Shown here: positions 7,019 through 16,037 of the stretch, piece by piece
Layout of the letters: each line of letters starts with the position of its first letter
How positions within the stretch are numbered: position 1 is the stretch's first letter
Source of the DNA: Bacteriovoracaceae bacterium
Lineage (GTDB): Bacteria > Bdellovibrionota > Bacteriovoracia > Bacteriovoracales > Bacteriovoracaceae
NCBI GenBank assembly: GCA_029865945.1
Contig: JARXAH010000014.1
Span: forward strand, 1-64,000
Reading direction: 5' to 3'
DNA: 64,000 nt
Program-made: the position numbers and the translations under genes
Notes under the pieces: model-generated
The model's database searches: none
What the model saw: the letters and a program-made list of their open reading frames with translations, nothing else
Told to the model about the DNA's origin: nothing

Positions 7019-8170
7019 TCAGAACAACTCTTCATTCCACAACATTATTAAAAATTTATTGACTGGGATTAAAGAAATATTGTCCGAGTTTTTGCGTGAA
7101 CTACTACAAGTGCAGACACATATTTTTTGCAGCTTAGGAAATTCTTCCGCGAGTGCATTTAGGCCTTTATAATCTCTTGCGGAGGGATTGGACTTGGCCT
7201 TTACTTCAATTCCAAATATTTTTGTACCTAGCTCTAAAACAAAGTCGACTTCGAATTTGGATGTGGATCTCCAATAGGAAATTTCAAGCTCTTTTCGTTT
7301 GTAATCCTTAAAAGCACATAACTCTAAAAAAATTAATTGCTCTAAATTTTTTCCATATTCAGGAGTACCTGTTGCAATTTCTTTTCGCTTCAAAATTGCG
7401 TTGCCTATTCCGATATCAAAGAAATAAAATTTTGCTGAACTCATGGCCTTTCTGGTTTTAGTTTTAAGAAAAGCTGGCAAAAGGTGACCAACTAAAGTGT
7501 CTTCTAAAATATGAAAATAATCGATAATTGTTCTCGGAGGAATTTGGGCATCACTTCCGACTTGAGTAAAGTTAACTTGCTCTGATTGACATAAGGAAGC
7601 AACTTGCAAAAATCTGGAAAAATTTTCGATGGATCTTGATAAACCTTCGGTGTGAATTTCTTCTTTTAAATATAATCCCACATAATCAGATAAATCCTCA
7701 TGTGGTTATTCTGATTCCAAGATCGCAGGGAGAGAGCCCACGTTAATGACTCTCTCCCAAGCTACAGCATTTTTACTTGTCGTATACTCAGGAAATGCCA
7801 GAGGATGAAAATAAAAGCGAGACAGTCTTCCACCAAGTAAATTACTACCTGAACGTTTCAATTTTCGAGCGCTTGAACCAGTTAAAATAAATCTTATTTC
7901 TTTGTTGAGTTCAATCTGCCTATGAATCTCATTCATGAGAATAGGAATTGATTGTATTTCGTCGATAATAAAAAGTTTAAAAGATTTTTTTTCAAAAGAA
8001 ATTATTTCTCCAAGGCGCTCTGGATGTGAGGTAAGTTCTTGATAAAGGCTTGGCCTTAGTAAGTCCATGTAATAGGCGTCAGGAAAATTGGACCTCAACT
8101 AAGTGGATTTTCCAGTCTGCCCGGGTACAACATTTCATGAGTTTCCACCACCGATTTTCATCAAAATCGG
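7019..8170 (-). pseudogene. DUF4143-type AAA ATPase pseudogene with two in-frame stops
   Basis: One reading frame carries the whole conserved body but is broken twice. A TAG at 8099-8101 lies directly after a Walker A remnant (PGQTGKST), and a TAA at 7706-7708 lies after LPAILESE. Both flanks of each stop are conserved in the same frame: RSNFPDAYYMDLLRP after the first, PHEDLSDYVGLYLKEEIH after the second. The family signature TGSSARKLKRSGSNLLGGR and the C-terminal FEVDFVLE / GIEVKAKS are intact. Sequence upstream of the Walker A motif has lost the expected N-terminus. It is closest to the 2624-3823 copy by the SSARKLKR signature. Point nonsense mutations without frameshifts suggest fairly recent inactivation. 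Confidence 0.85.
8151..8170. other. Hairpin, 8-bp stem
   Basis: CCGATTTT, loop CATC, AAAATCGG forms a perfect 8-bp stem. It lies where the N-terminus of the ATPase pseudogene would be expected. There is no T-run after it on either strand, so its role is unclear. Confidence 0.4.
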
Positions 8171-8211
8171 CAGATCAATCTCACAAAAAGGTCGTATCTG
8201 GAGACATAGGG

Positions 8212-8331
8212 ACACAAGGAAAAAGAGGAAATTGGAAAGAGGAAATTGGAAAGTGGAAAGTGGAAAGTGGAAAGGAATGGATAGAGGATGAGGAGAGGAT
8301 GAGGAGGGGAGGAGGCGGGGAGGGGGAGCTT
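8212..8331. repeat. Polypurine tract with short tandem repeats
   Basis: About 120 bases of the plus strand are nearly all purine. The first part repeats GGAAATTGGAAAGA and GTGGAAA units; the second part repeats GGATGAGGAGA and then turns G-rich. ORFs across it on either strand are low-complexity artefacts. Such tracts can form triplex (H-DNA) structures and expand by slippage. It separates the ATPase pseudogene from the nucleotidyltransferase pair. Confidence 0.7.
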
Positions 8332-8356
8332 GCATCAATACCAGATTATTTTCATT

Positions 8357-8668
8357 TTAATTTTTTTGATAAATCAGAGATCCGATTCGTTCGATATGGT
8401 CTCTTAAATCAGAATTCTCGATTTGATGATACAAAGATAAATCAATCTTATAAGGTAAATCTAAATCCTCTAAATCATTTTCTAATTTCAATAGATCATC
8501 AATCGAAAGTTCATTTCCATGGACAGTAAGATCTATATCTGACCCTTTTTTAAAATTACCTTTTGCCCTTGAACCATAGATAACTACTTTTTCAATTTTA
8601 ACTTGCTTTGAAAAGATTCTATTTAGCTCGTTTAAAGTCTTTTGAGTTAGTCCAAATTTTATTTCCAA
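8357..8668 (-). CDS. MNT-type nucleotidyltransferase (HI0073-like)
   Basis: This 103-aa protein is a minimal nucleotidyltransferase. The signature VVIYGSRAKGNFKKGSDIDL (about residues 28-47) contains the GS motif and the catalytic D-x-D pair; a third acidic position is in YKIDLSLYH. The length and motif match HI0073-type proteins, which pair with HI0074-type helical substrate-binding proteins. It lies 2 bp downstream of exactly such a gene, so the two form an operon. Pairs of this kind behave as toxin-antitoxin-like modules in some bacteria; the activity of this one is not known. Confidence 0.85.
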   Translation of the reverse strand: MEIKFGLTQKTLNELNRIFSKQVKIEKVVIYGSRAKGNFKKGSDIDLTVHGNELSIDDLLKLENDLEDLDLPYKIDLSLYHQIENSDLRDHIERIGSLIYQKN

Positions 8669-8670
8669 AT

Positions 8671-9102
8671 TTATACCTTAGAAAGTGAAAGCATTTTTGT
8701 CTCAAGTTTTTTAAATTCTGAAAAATAAATGGAAACAATTTTTTGAAAGATATCTTTTGCAACAGATAAATTATATGTATTAGAAGTTAAATTTCTACTT
8801 TTTAACATTTCCATCCAAATTTCACCTTCATCAATGAGTCCTTTTTGAAATCCCTCTCTCGTAGCATCACGAGATCCGGTAAGGGAATGATTACCTTGAT
8901 ATTCAAAATAATCCTTTAAAACATTCCATGCCAACTCATGATTGAATTCGAAAGCTTGAATAATACCCTGTATTTCTAAGTCATTTAACTGACGAGACGC
9001 GGCCAAGTTGACTGCATTTTCTAGTTGCTTTAAAGCAATCGTATAATTTTGTAATCTTTGTTTCCAGCGTATATCAGAATCAGTTTTTGTCATAATGAAC
9101 AC
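8671..9102 (-). CDS. HI0074-type nucleotidyltransferase substrate-binding protein
   Basis: This 143-aa all-helical protein contains the hallmark segment IQAFEFNHELAWNVLKDYFEYQG (about residues 48-70) and the following SRDATREGFQKGLI. These identify the NTase_sub_bind (HI0074) family, structurally related to HEPN domains. It is the upstream gene of the pair with the MNT protein at 8357. The start may be at the fourth codon (MTKTDS), since two ATGs are close together. Confidence 0.85.
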   Translation of the reverse strand: MFIMTKTDSDIRWKQRLQNYTIALKQLENAVNLAASRQLNDLEIQGIIQAFEFNHELAWNVLKDYFEYQGNHSLTGSRDATREGFQKGLIDEGEIWMEMLKSRNLTSNTYNLSVAKDIFQKIVSIYFSEFKKLETKMLSLSKV

Positions 9103-9149
9103 CTTTTATATTTATCATCATACCGATAATCAAAAGAAAATAAAGTACT

Positions 9150-9559
9150 CTACCCCAAGATCTTAGCTGGCCACTCTGGGTGAAGGGGGATTTTAAATAA
9201 AGCGGTTACGCCAAATATCATTCCGATCAAACAAATGCTCGATGCAAAATGAAAGGGCCATTTTTTTGGGTCAGGGCCGTAATACCAAGCATCTCAATGG
9301 CAATGGCAATGGCAATGGAGATAAACGCTTCAGTCATGTCAAATTGATCATCAAAAATATTGAGATCTTCGTATTCTTTTTCAAAGGCATTCGCTTGTCC
9401 CATCGCCTGCACGATGTTCCCATGTTTAATATTACAAATCGCCATGATGGTGGCAGAAATCGCGACCATGATCGCAACCCTGGAATTTATAAAATTTTGG
9501 TTACTCTCTTGGGCATGGGATGTAACTTGTTGAATGGTATCACTGAAATCATTCATCAT
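9150..9559 (-). pseudogene. DUF4337-like membrane protein with a 1-nt frameshift
   Basis: The first 90 residues show a membrane segment (RVAIMVAISATIMAICN), then the AMGQANAF segment and a second membrane helix rich in AIAIAIAI that ends in ALTQK. This layout resembles DUF4337 proteins, although the middle is short. The frame then breaks in a run of seven A (9262-9268 as T on the plus strand). One more A would continue into WPFHFASSICLIGMIFG, a third membrane segment, ending at TAG 9150 with 137 codons in total. The uncorrected frame ends at 9227 with a non-hydrophobic tail. It is either a real frameshift or a homopolymer sequencing error. Confidence 0.6.
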
Positions 9560-9681
9560 TCCGCCTTATTTAATCGAAAAGAGGAAAATTACACACCTAA
9601 CGCTGACTAAAATTTAGACAGCACCCAGTAATTTATACTCATCTGATTCGTGGGCATCTAGAATTTGTTACAATTTCATTT

Positions 9682-11127
9682 ATGAAACCAACATCAATCA
9701 TCACAAATTTATTAAAAATTGTTTTTTTTGTTTTCATTATCAGCCTTGGGCAAGGCTGTAACAAGCGGGCCTCTCAAGCGGAAGTAAAAGATGTTCCGGT
9801 AGTTTATTATGGTAACTCTAGCTCGTTAAGCGCTTCGGACCTGGAGACGCCAGGAAGTCGAATAGCGAAGAAAGAGCCTAACAAAACCAGCGATGCGGCC
9901 TTGGCCACGAAAAATGAAACAGATGAGTTTATCTATGTCGATACGGCGGCCAAAGGAAAATTATACTACAAAAAAGATGTAACGTTGGATGTGGGTGGTA
10001 GCGATGGAAAAGAGTATTTAAAGAGAGATGTTGTTACGACAACGGATTCGCCAAACGGTACAACGCAAAGTCCAAAATTAGATACACCCTCAAGTAAGCG
10101 TGGGGGAGACTTTACTATCCCCGTTCGCAGATTTGTTTTCACCAATCCAAAAGATCAGAGTCAAAAGTCCATCTACTTAGTTGCTTCGGCCATGAAAGGG
10201 GTAAGTGAAGATTTTAAAAGATCGGCGACGCAGTGGTTGGCCGATACAGCGACAAAGATAAAAGAAAAAGGCACTGGAGCAAACAATGGCGAATTAGTGG
10301 TTCGTTATGAAAAGTATCGCATTTGTAACGAAGAGGACAACGGACATGTGTATTTCCCTGCCTTTGATGATTTAAGTTTCACTAACACCGAATCCAAAAA
10401 TCCTATTTTTTTGAGAGATAGAAATAAGGGTAATAAACTTGAAGTAAATCCTAAATTATTTACCAAATATGCTAAGTGTTCTGAAATTAAACCTGTCTAT
10501 GAAACAGATGAGCGAGAACAATCGAATTCCAATTCAGAAACGGAAATAAATGCAGAATATTTTAACTCGATTAAAGAGATCTATCAAAATATAAGTGCCG
10601 TCGCCGATGACCTCACCCAAAATGAATTGACTGAAGATTACAAAGGAAAATTAATTGTTGAAAATGTTTGTTCCAGATTTGCAACGACGCTAGGGCCTCA
10701 CTATTGTCCCTACTATGTGGGAAATAGCTCCCGAGAATTGCAATCACAAGACTTTAAAAACATGGTAAGTGAAATTTTTTGGAACTGGCGAACCGAGTAT
10801 TATATCTATTCATCTTTGAAACAATTGGGATTAAATATAGGCGAGAAACAAAAAGCAGAATTTGAAGCAAAATTTAAGCTCTCCCTGAGCGAGAATTTGA
10901 AACCAACACAAGATATTGTCCTTTTTTTAATGCCAGGTCATTTTGCTTACGCGGCGCAGTTATTAGAGGGTGCAGGTTTAAAGCAAGATTTCGAGTACGA
11001 AGCTAAAAATCAAATTTACTATGGGCGATGCGTAACGGGAAACACAATTGTGATCAATAATGAAACGAGAAGACATCCCTTATACAAAGAGTGGGAGGCC
11101 AAGTGTACCGCGAGTTTGTATAAGTAG
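9682..11127 (+). CDS. Lipoprotein of unknown function
   Basis: This 481-aa protein has a lipoprotein signal: positively charged N-terminus, hydrophobic stretch FFVFIISLGQGC with the lipobox cysteine at about residue 26. The next 120 residues are Ser/Thr/Lys-rich and probably disordered. The C-terminal two thirds look folded and contain several cysteines (RICNEED, AKCSEI, NVCSRF, HYCPYY, GRCVTG, AKCTAS) that could form disulfides in the periplasm or at the cell surface. No family is recognised. It is convergent with priA, with 10 bp between the stops. Confidence 0.75.
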   Translation: MKPTSIITNLLKIVFFVFIISLGQGCNKRASQAEVKDVPVVYYGNSSSLSASDLETPGSRIAKKEPNKTSDAALATKNETDEFIYVDTAAKGKLYYKKDVTLDVGGSDGKEYLKRDVVTTTDSPNGTTQSPKLDTPSSKRGGDFTIPVRRFVFTNPKDQSQKSIYLVASAMKGVSEDFKRSATQWLADTATKIKEKGTGANNGELVVRYEKYRICNEEDNGHVYFPAFDDLSFTNTESKNPIFLRDRNKGNKLEVNPKLFTKYAKCSEIKPVYETDEREQSNSNSETEINAEYFNSIKEIYQNISAVADDLTQNELTEDYKGKLIVENVCSRFATTLGPHYCPYYVGNSSRELQSQDFKNMVSEIFWNWRTEYYIYSSLKQLGLNIGEKQKAEFEAKFKLSLSENLKPTQDIVLFLMPGHFAYAAQLLEGAGLKQDFEYEAKNQIYYGRCVTGNTIVINNETRRHPLYKEWEAKCTASLYK

Positions 11128-11137
11128 GTAGATAACT

Positions 11138-13168
11138 TTAAAGAGGATGTTCGGGATCAATATCCACATAAAACCGTGCGCCGCCCTTAAGCGATATTTT
11201 ATTTTGTAGGTAAGTAATCACTTTTTGCATTTCTCCCCCATTATTTTCCATAGGGGAGAAGAGTTCCATCACTTGTCCAAAATAATTTTGGGATTTTTCC
11301 ACAAAGGTTGGGCGTGGCCCGCGGAAATCCAATTGAATTTTCTTTTGCGATTTTAATTCTTCTAGGATTTTTTTCACCATTAGCATTTGATCTGCCGCCG
11401 CGGAAGAATCTTTGTCGTATATGGCAATTTGCGCTGACAGGGACGAAGGTGGAAATTTTAAACTTTTTCGAAGCATCATTTCCATCTTTAAAAATTGCTC
11501 ATCGAATTCATCGGGAAGTTGATCAATGATCGGCCCAATTTCATTGGACACAACGAGCACCTTACTCGCCTGCCCGCGGCGCCCACCGCGGCCGATAACT
11601 TGCTTGAGCAATTGCCACACGCGCTCCTGTGCACGAAAGTGAGGAAAGTGAAGTAAGTGATCAACGCCCAAAATCACAATTAATTGCACATTGGGAAAAT
11701 TATGTCCCTTGGCCAACATTTGGGTGCCGACCATGATGCGCGATTTTTGAGAATGAAAGTCGTTTAGGGCACCTTCCACTTTGGTCGGTGTGGAGAGCGC
11801 TTCACGATCGAAACGCAAAATATTTTCTTTGGGTAAATTTTCTTTGAGCAGTTCGTGAATTTTTTCAGTGCCAAAACCATGATGATAAATGTCGAGCGAT
11901 CCACAGGAGGGACAAAGCCTGGGAGCAGACATGACAAATTCACATCCATGACATTTTAAAATATTTTTATTTTTAAAGTAGGTGAGTTTAATCGAGCAAG
12001 CGGAACATTCAAAGGCATGCTTACAGTGGGAGCAATAGAGCGAGTGAGCGTGTCCTAGTTTGTTGGCAAAGACCAGCACTTGCCCCCCAGCGGAGAGCGT
12101 TTCATTAATGGAACTAAACACCACCTCGCCCAGCGGCCACAAAGGATCTTTGCGAAGCACTGGCGTCACCATTTTTAATTCAGGAGGTGTGGTTGGTGCA
12201 TACTTGGTTTGCATTCGGTAAACATTCTCTTTCAATTCAGGGCGATCAAAGAGGTAGAGCGATTCGAGCGATGGTGTTGCACTTCCTAGTACTAAGGTTG
12301 ATTTTTCTAACTCGCATCGCTTTAAGGCAACCGTCCTTGTGTGAAAATGACAACGATCATCTTGCTTATATGAGGAGTCGTGCTCTTCATCAAGGATAAC
12401 TAAACCAAATGGGGACGTGGTCGATTGTGGTAGAAAAATTCCGCTCCTTGCTGCAAGCACCACGCATGGAGCATGATCTTTTTGGAGATGTTTCCAGAGA
12501 ATAAATTTTTGTTTGGGAGTCACTTTGCTGTGATAAGTAAAAACGGGAATGTCACTTCCCAGAAGAGAGGAAAAAAAATCTAAAAATTGAGAGGTTAAAT
12601 TAATTTCGGGAAGAAGAAACAGTACAGATTTTTTTTCCGTGCGCAAAACTTGTTTCATTAATTCAACGTAGATAATACTTTTTCCGGACCCGGTAATTCC
12701 GTGAAGCAAAAACTTCTGGTGCCCGAGTTTTAATTTTTCCAACATGGAGGAAAGTAGGGCCTGCTGGACATTATTTAAGGGAAGTAAGGGAGCATTCGAG
12801 CGGCAGACGTAGGATTTAGGTACTTCCACTTTATTATTTTTTTTCTTAGTTTCCAAGATTGAGGGCAAGCAATCAAAAATAAATTTACCCACCGGATAAC
12901 AATAATATTTGGCGATAGAGTCGAATAATTGAAATTCATTTTCCGTAATTTGAAAAAATTCTTCATGAATTCCAATGATGGATTTTAATTTTAAAGAATT
13001 TTCACCTTGTTCACTGGGTTCTGTTTTTTTGCCTAAGACCACGCCGCCCAATTCTTTTTGTTTTCCAAAAGGAATTTTTACAATCGCGCCTGGACGATAA
13101 ATTTCATCGGATAGATAAAGATAAGGCGCTCTAGAAATAGGAGTGTCGACTGAAACCCAATATTCCAC
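11138..13168 (-). CDS. priA: Primosomal protein N' (PriA helicase)
   Basis: PriA restarts stalled replication forks as a 3'-5' DNA helicase and loads the primosome. This 676-aa copy shows the N-terminal 3'-DNA-binding domain (VSVDTPISRAPYLYL), Walker A GITGSGKS (about residues 158-165), a DEEH box in LVILDEEHDSSYK, and motif VI in QVIGRGGRRGQ. The inserted zinc region has eight cysteines in four C-x2-C pairs (CSHC, CSAC, CHGC, CPSC). It is slightly shorter than the usual 730 aa. It ends an operon read from galU, 11 bp after the preceding gene. Confidence 0.95.
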   Translation of the reverse strand: MEYWVSVDTPISRAPYLYLSDEIYRPGAIVKIPFGKQKELGGVVLGKKTEPSEQGENSLKLKSIIGIHEEFFQITENEFQLFDSIAKYYCYPVGKFIFDCLPSILETKKKNNKVEVPKSYVCRSNAPLLPLNNVQQALLSSMLEKLKLGHQKFLLHGITGSGKSIIYVELMKQVLRTEKKSVLFLLPEINLTSQFLDFFSSLLGSDIPVFTYHSKVTPKQKFILWKHLQKDHAPCVVLAARSGIFLPQSTTSPFGLVILDEEHDSSYKQDDRCHFHTRTVALKRCELEKSTLVLGSATPSLESLYLFDRPELKENVYRMQTKYAPTTPPELKMVTPVLRKDPLWPLGEVVFSSINETLSAGGQVLVFANKLGHAHSLYCSHCKHAFECSACSIKLTYFKNKNILKCHGCEFVMSAPRLCPSCGSLDIYHHGFGTEKIHELLKENLPKENILRFDREALSTPTKVEGALNDFHSQKSRIMVGTQMLAKGHNFPNVQLIVILGVDHLLHFPHFRAQERVWQLLKQVIGRGGRRGQASKVLVVSNEIGPIIDQLPDEFDEQFLKMEMMLRKSLKFPPSSLSAQIAIYDKDSSAAADQMLMVKKILEELKSQKKIQLDFRGPRPTFVEKSQNYFGQVMELFSPMENNGGEMQKVITYLQNKISLKGGARFYVDIDPEHPL

Positions 13169-13179
13169 AAATCATCTCA

Positions 13180-14124
13180 CTAGCGCAAAAGAAAGGATGG
13201 AAAATTGTTGGCCACTTGAGGGCGTGCGGATTTCTGAGCATTCTTAATAAAATCTTCGGACCTTTGGATATATTGTTTCTTAGAATCTTTGAAATTTTCG
13301 TATCCTACTAAATCAATTTTAAATTTGCGTGTTCCAGAATCCATTAAGTAAAAAGATTTAGGTAAGAGGTAAGATCCGCCAAAGGTCTGCTTGCCTTCGG
13401 TTTTCATTCCCACTTCGATGTCAGTTAAATTAATTTCACTCATGAAACGTGAACTTTGCTCAAAGATCGCCTCGAGCCCATCGTGTTTAACGGCCCACAC
13501 AAAAATTCCCTCCCTGCGATCAAGCTTGGCCTTCTTAGCTTCAGGCGAATAAAAGCTTTCATAGAGGAGTTGCGAAGTTTTTCCAGGCACAGAGAGGGGA
13601 GATTCTGATTCAGAAATTTTTGGATTGCGCATTTTTTTTCTAGCGAAATTAACGTACGCACCGACCAGTTTTTCTTGTTCTCGGTTAATTTCTCTTGCCG
13701 TTCGCTCCATAGGGATCGATAAACTTTGAAAATAGTCCATCAGCATCTCGGAGCTATTGGCCATGTACATGTCAAGCAAGCAGTAAAATAAAATCGCCAT
13801 TTGATTTTTTGATTTATTAAGCGATTTAAAATTGAAATCAATCGATTTGGTAAAATGAACCACTTCCGTAGACCTAAAATCTCCGGCGTAAAAAATTTGT
13901 TGAAACATTTTTCGATTATCTAAGCGACTGTAGACAAATTTTACTAAGTAAATTTCTTCTGGTGATTTCATATCTTGAATTTTCACCATCATGGAAACAC
14001 CTTCTTTGGTGAGCACTGGATTTCCATTATTTCGAAAGAGGGATTCTTCCAGCGGCCGATAAGCAAAGGAAGAGGATGATGAAAAAATAAAACTTAAAGT
14101 AAAAAAGAAAACTAAATTTTTCAT
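13180..14124 (-). CDS. Secreted protein of unknown function
   Basis: This 314-aa protein has a signal peptide (VFFFTLSFIFSSSSSFA, cleavage near residue 21). The mature part is mixed helical and charged, without cysteine motifs or domains I can name. The start codon overlaps the end of galU by 4 bp and priA follows after 11 bp, so it is co-transcribed with both. Placement between a sugar-nucleotide enzyme and a replication helicase gives no clear clue. Confidence 0.75.
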   Translation of the reverse strand: MKNLVFFFTLSFIFSSSSSFAYRPLEESLFRNNGNPVLTKEGVSMMVKIQDMKSPEEIYLVKFVYSRLDNRKMFQQIFYAGDFRSTEVVHFTKSIDFNFKSLNKSKNQMAILFYCLLDMYMANSSEMLMDYFQSLSIPMERTAREINREQEKLVGAYVNFARKKMRNPKISESESPLSVPGKTSQLLYESFYSPEAKKAKLDRREGIFVWAVKHDGLEAIFEQSSRFMSEINLTDIEVGMKTEGKQTFGGSYLLPKSFYLMDSGTRKFKIDLVGYENFKDSKKQYIQRSEDFIKNAQKSARPQVANNFPSFLLR

Positions 14125-15038
14125 AGCTTATGAATTCCATTAAGTGGCAATCGTTTTTGTAGCACTTTGATAAAATCTTCGCGAAGTTCATGATCCTTGA
14201 GCGCAAAATCCACCACCGCTTCTAGATAACCAACGGGTTGTCCGGTATCAAAACGGTCGCCCTCAAATTGATGAGCATAAAAAGGATGTTGCTGGGCCAT
14301 TTCATTGATGGCATCAGTTAGTTGATACTCACCGCCTGCACCCCTTGGAATTTTTTTTAAGTAATCAAAAATTTTAGAATTGAGAACATAGCGTCCAGGA
14401 GTGGCGAGGCGAGAAGGGGCTTCTTCTTTTTTGGGTTTCTCCACCATCCCAGTAATTTTGTGAGTGCGTGCATCACCGGAAACCGGCGTTCCTTTGATCA
14501 CTCCATATTTGTGAACTTCATCAATGGGTACTTCCATCACTCCAATGACTGATGACCTATCATACTTATCCGAGATATCCATAAGCTGACCAATTCCGGG
14601 CCTATTTTTTCCGATAATTAAATCATCTCCCAAGAGCACACAAAACCGTTCATTTTCTTCGATCAATTCTTCTACCTGAGCAATCGCGTGCCCAAGGCCC
14701 AGTTGTTCTTTTTGTGTGACGGTCATGATGCGCGCGATTTCTGCCGTTGCGCGAATGAGTTCAAGACGATTTTTGTCGCCTTTTTTTTCTAAGAATGTTT
14801 CGAGTTCCAAATGTCGATCAAAAAAATCGGCCACTGCGTTTTTGCCTTTGGAGGTGACAAAAATAATTTGATCAAGTCCTGCTTCCACGGCCTCCATGAC
14901 GACGTAATAAATCATGGGAATATTAATAATCGGAATGACTTCCTTCGGTATCACTTTTGTAGCGGGCAAAAATCTGGTTCCCTTTCCTGCGATGGGAATG
15001 ATGGCCTTACGTATTTTTTTGGTATTTGAAACGGGCAT
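14121..15038 (-). CDS. galU: UTP-glucose-1-phosphate uridylyltransferase
   Basis: GalU makes UDP-glucose for envelope polysaccharides. The 305-aa protein has the nucleotide-binding loop IPIAGKGTRFLPATKVIPKE (about residues 14-33), VMEAVEAGLDQIIFVTSKGK, the LLGDDLI segment that binds sugar and metal, and VGVMEVP, GVIKG and GMVEKP strands. RFDTGQPVGYLEA near the C-terminus is characteristic of GalU. Length matches the family. It heads a leftward operon with the next secreted protein and priA and is divergent from the outer-membrane gene at 15101. Confidence 0.95.
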   Translation of the reverse strand: MPVSNTKKIRKAIIPIAGKGTRFLPATKVIPKEVIPIINIPMIYYVVMEAVEAGLDQIIFVTSKGKNAVADFFDRHLELETFLEKKGDKNRLELIRATAEIARIMTVTQKEQLGLGHAIAQVEELIEENERFCVLLGDDLIIGKNRPGIGQLMDISDKYDRSSVIGVMEVPIDEVHKYGVIKGTPVSGDARTHKITGMVEKPKKEEAPSRLATPGRYVLNSKIFDYLKKIPRGAGGEYQLTDAINEMAQQHPFYAHQFEGDRFDTGQPVGYLEAVVDFALKDHELREDFIKVLQKRLPLNGIHKL

Positions 15039-15100
15039 GTTATCCTTTTAGAAACACAGTACTTACAAATTATATTTATATAATAACTGGGAAAATTAAC

Positions 15101-16015
15101 ATGAAAATTTTTTTAAGCTTACTCCTTCAATGCCTATTAGCTTTCTCTACTTTCGCAGAAAAAAAGCCTATTCGTCCATGGGAAACAACTCAGATGAAAT
15201 CCATGGGAGGTGCAGGACTTGGCAATCTTACTATGATCAATGGCCTCTATAATAATCCGGCGATGCTGAGTTTTTTTACCAATTCACTTGCCTACTTACA
15301 AATTAATTCTTCGAAATTAGAAAATGCAACGACCACCACCCGAAATAGTCTTTACGGTAACGATACACCGCCCAAGGGATTTACTGTGGGAATTACTGAC
15401 TCGAGTAATGAGAACAAAGGTGGAGTGACTTATCAAGATTATAAAGAGTCAGGCATTGATCGAAAAAGGTATGGTTTTTCCATGTCCTCTCTCATTAATC
15501 GAGATATGAGTATCGGTGCACAGTATAATTATACGACTGATAAATTTAAAGACAATTCTACTGCGCCTGCTATTGATGACAAATTTCATCAAGGAAATTT
15601 TTCTTTTACCTATCTCGTTTCTCCTAAACTTAATTTATCACTTTTGTGGTTTGATCCTTTCAAGTCCGCCGGATACGAATCTAAATCTATGATTGCGTCG
15701 CAAGTAACGATTGTGGAAAAAGTACTTTTGTTTGTGGACTTCGGTATGGATATCACAAGCTCCCTGGAAGAAACCTATATCTTAAACTGGGCGACGGAAA
15801 TTAATTTTTTTCGTGGATTTTATTTTCGCTACGGAAGATTTCTTGACCGAATCATTAACCAACAAGGTTATGGAACGGGTTTGGGTTATAATGGGGAAAG
15901 ATTTTCCTTGGAATTTGCTATCAAGAATAGTGAGCGAAAAACCGATCAAGGCCTATTCCTGCTTGAGGGAGAAAAGCTCAAGGAGACGAGCTTCTCACTG
16001 ACTTACTTGTTTTAA
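15101..16015 (+). CDS. Outer-membrane beta-barrel-like protein
   Basis: I place the start at ATG 15101, giving a signal peptide (MKIFLSLLLQCLLAFSTFAE); the frame is open further upstream but would overlap galU. The mature 280 residues are rich in alternating aromatic and polar strands (GFSMSSLINRDMSIGAQYNY, FSFTYLVSPKLNLSLLWF) and the protein ends in SLTYLF, a terminal aromatic strand typical of outer-membrane barrels. The opening TQMKSMGGAGLGNLTMINGLYNNPAML resembles the start of FadL/TraF-like barrels. It is the first gene of a rightward run leading to lptF-type, def, fmt and rpe genes. Confidence 0.75.
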   Translation: MKIFLSLLLQCLLAFSTFAEKKPIRPWETTQMKSMGGAGLGNLTMINGLYNNPAMLSFFTNSLAYLQINSSKLENATTTTRNSLYGNDTPPKGFTVGITDSSNENKGGVTYQDYKESGIDRKRYGFSMSSLINRDMSIGAQYNYTTDKFKDNSTAPAIDDKFHQGNFSFTYLVSPKLNLSLLWFDPFKSAGYESKSMIASQVTIVEKVLLFVDFGMDITSSLEETYILNWATEINFFRGFYFRYGRFLDRIINQQGYGTGLGYNGERFSLEFAIKNSERKTDQGLFLLEGEKLKETSFSLTYLF

Positions 16016-16037
16016 GTTGATTTTTAATTAGGATGAT

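Noticed and set aside
7706-8098. The two ATPase pieces at 7019-7681 and 7706-8098 as separate genes
   Set aside because: They lie in the same frame, separated by one stop codon, and together match one family protein, so a single pseudogene is the better reading.
8050-8529. ORFs across the polypurine tract on both strands
   Set aside because: They are low-complexity translations of GGAAA-type repeats and overlap better-supported features.
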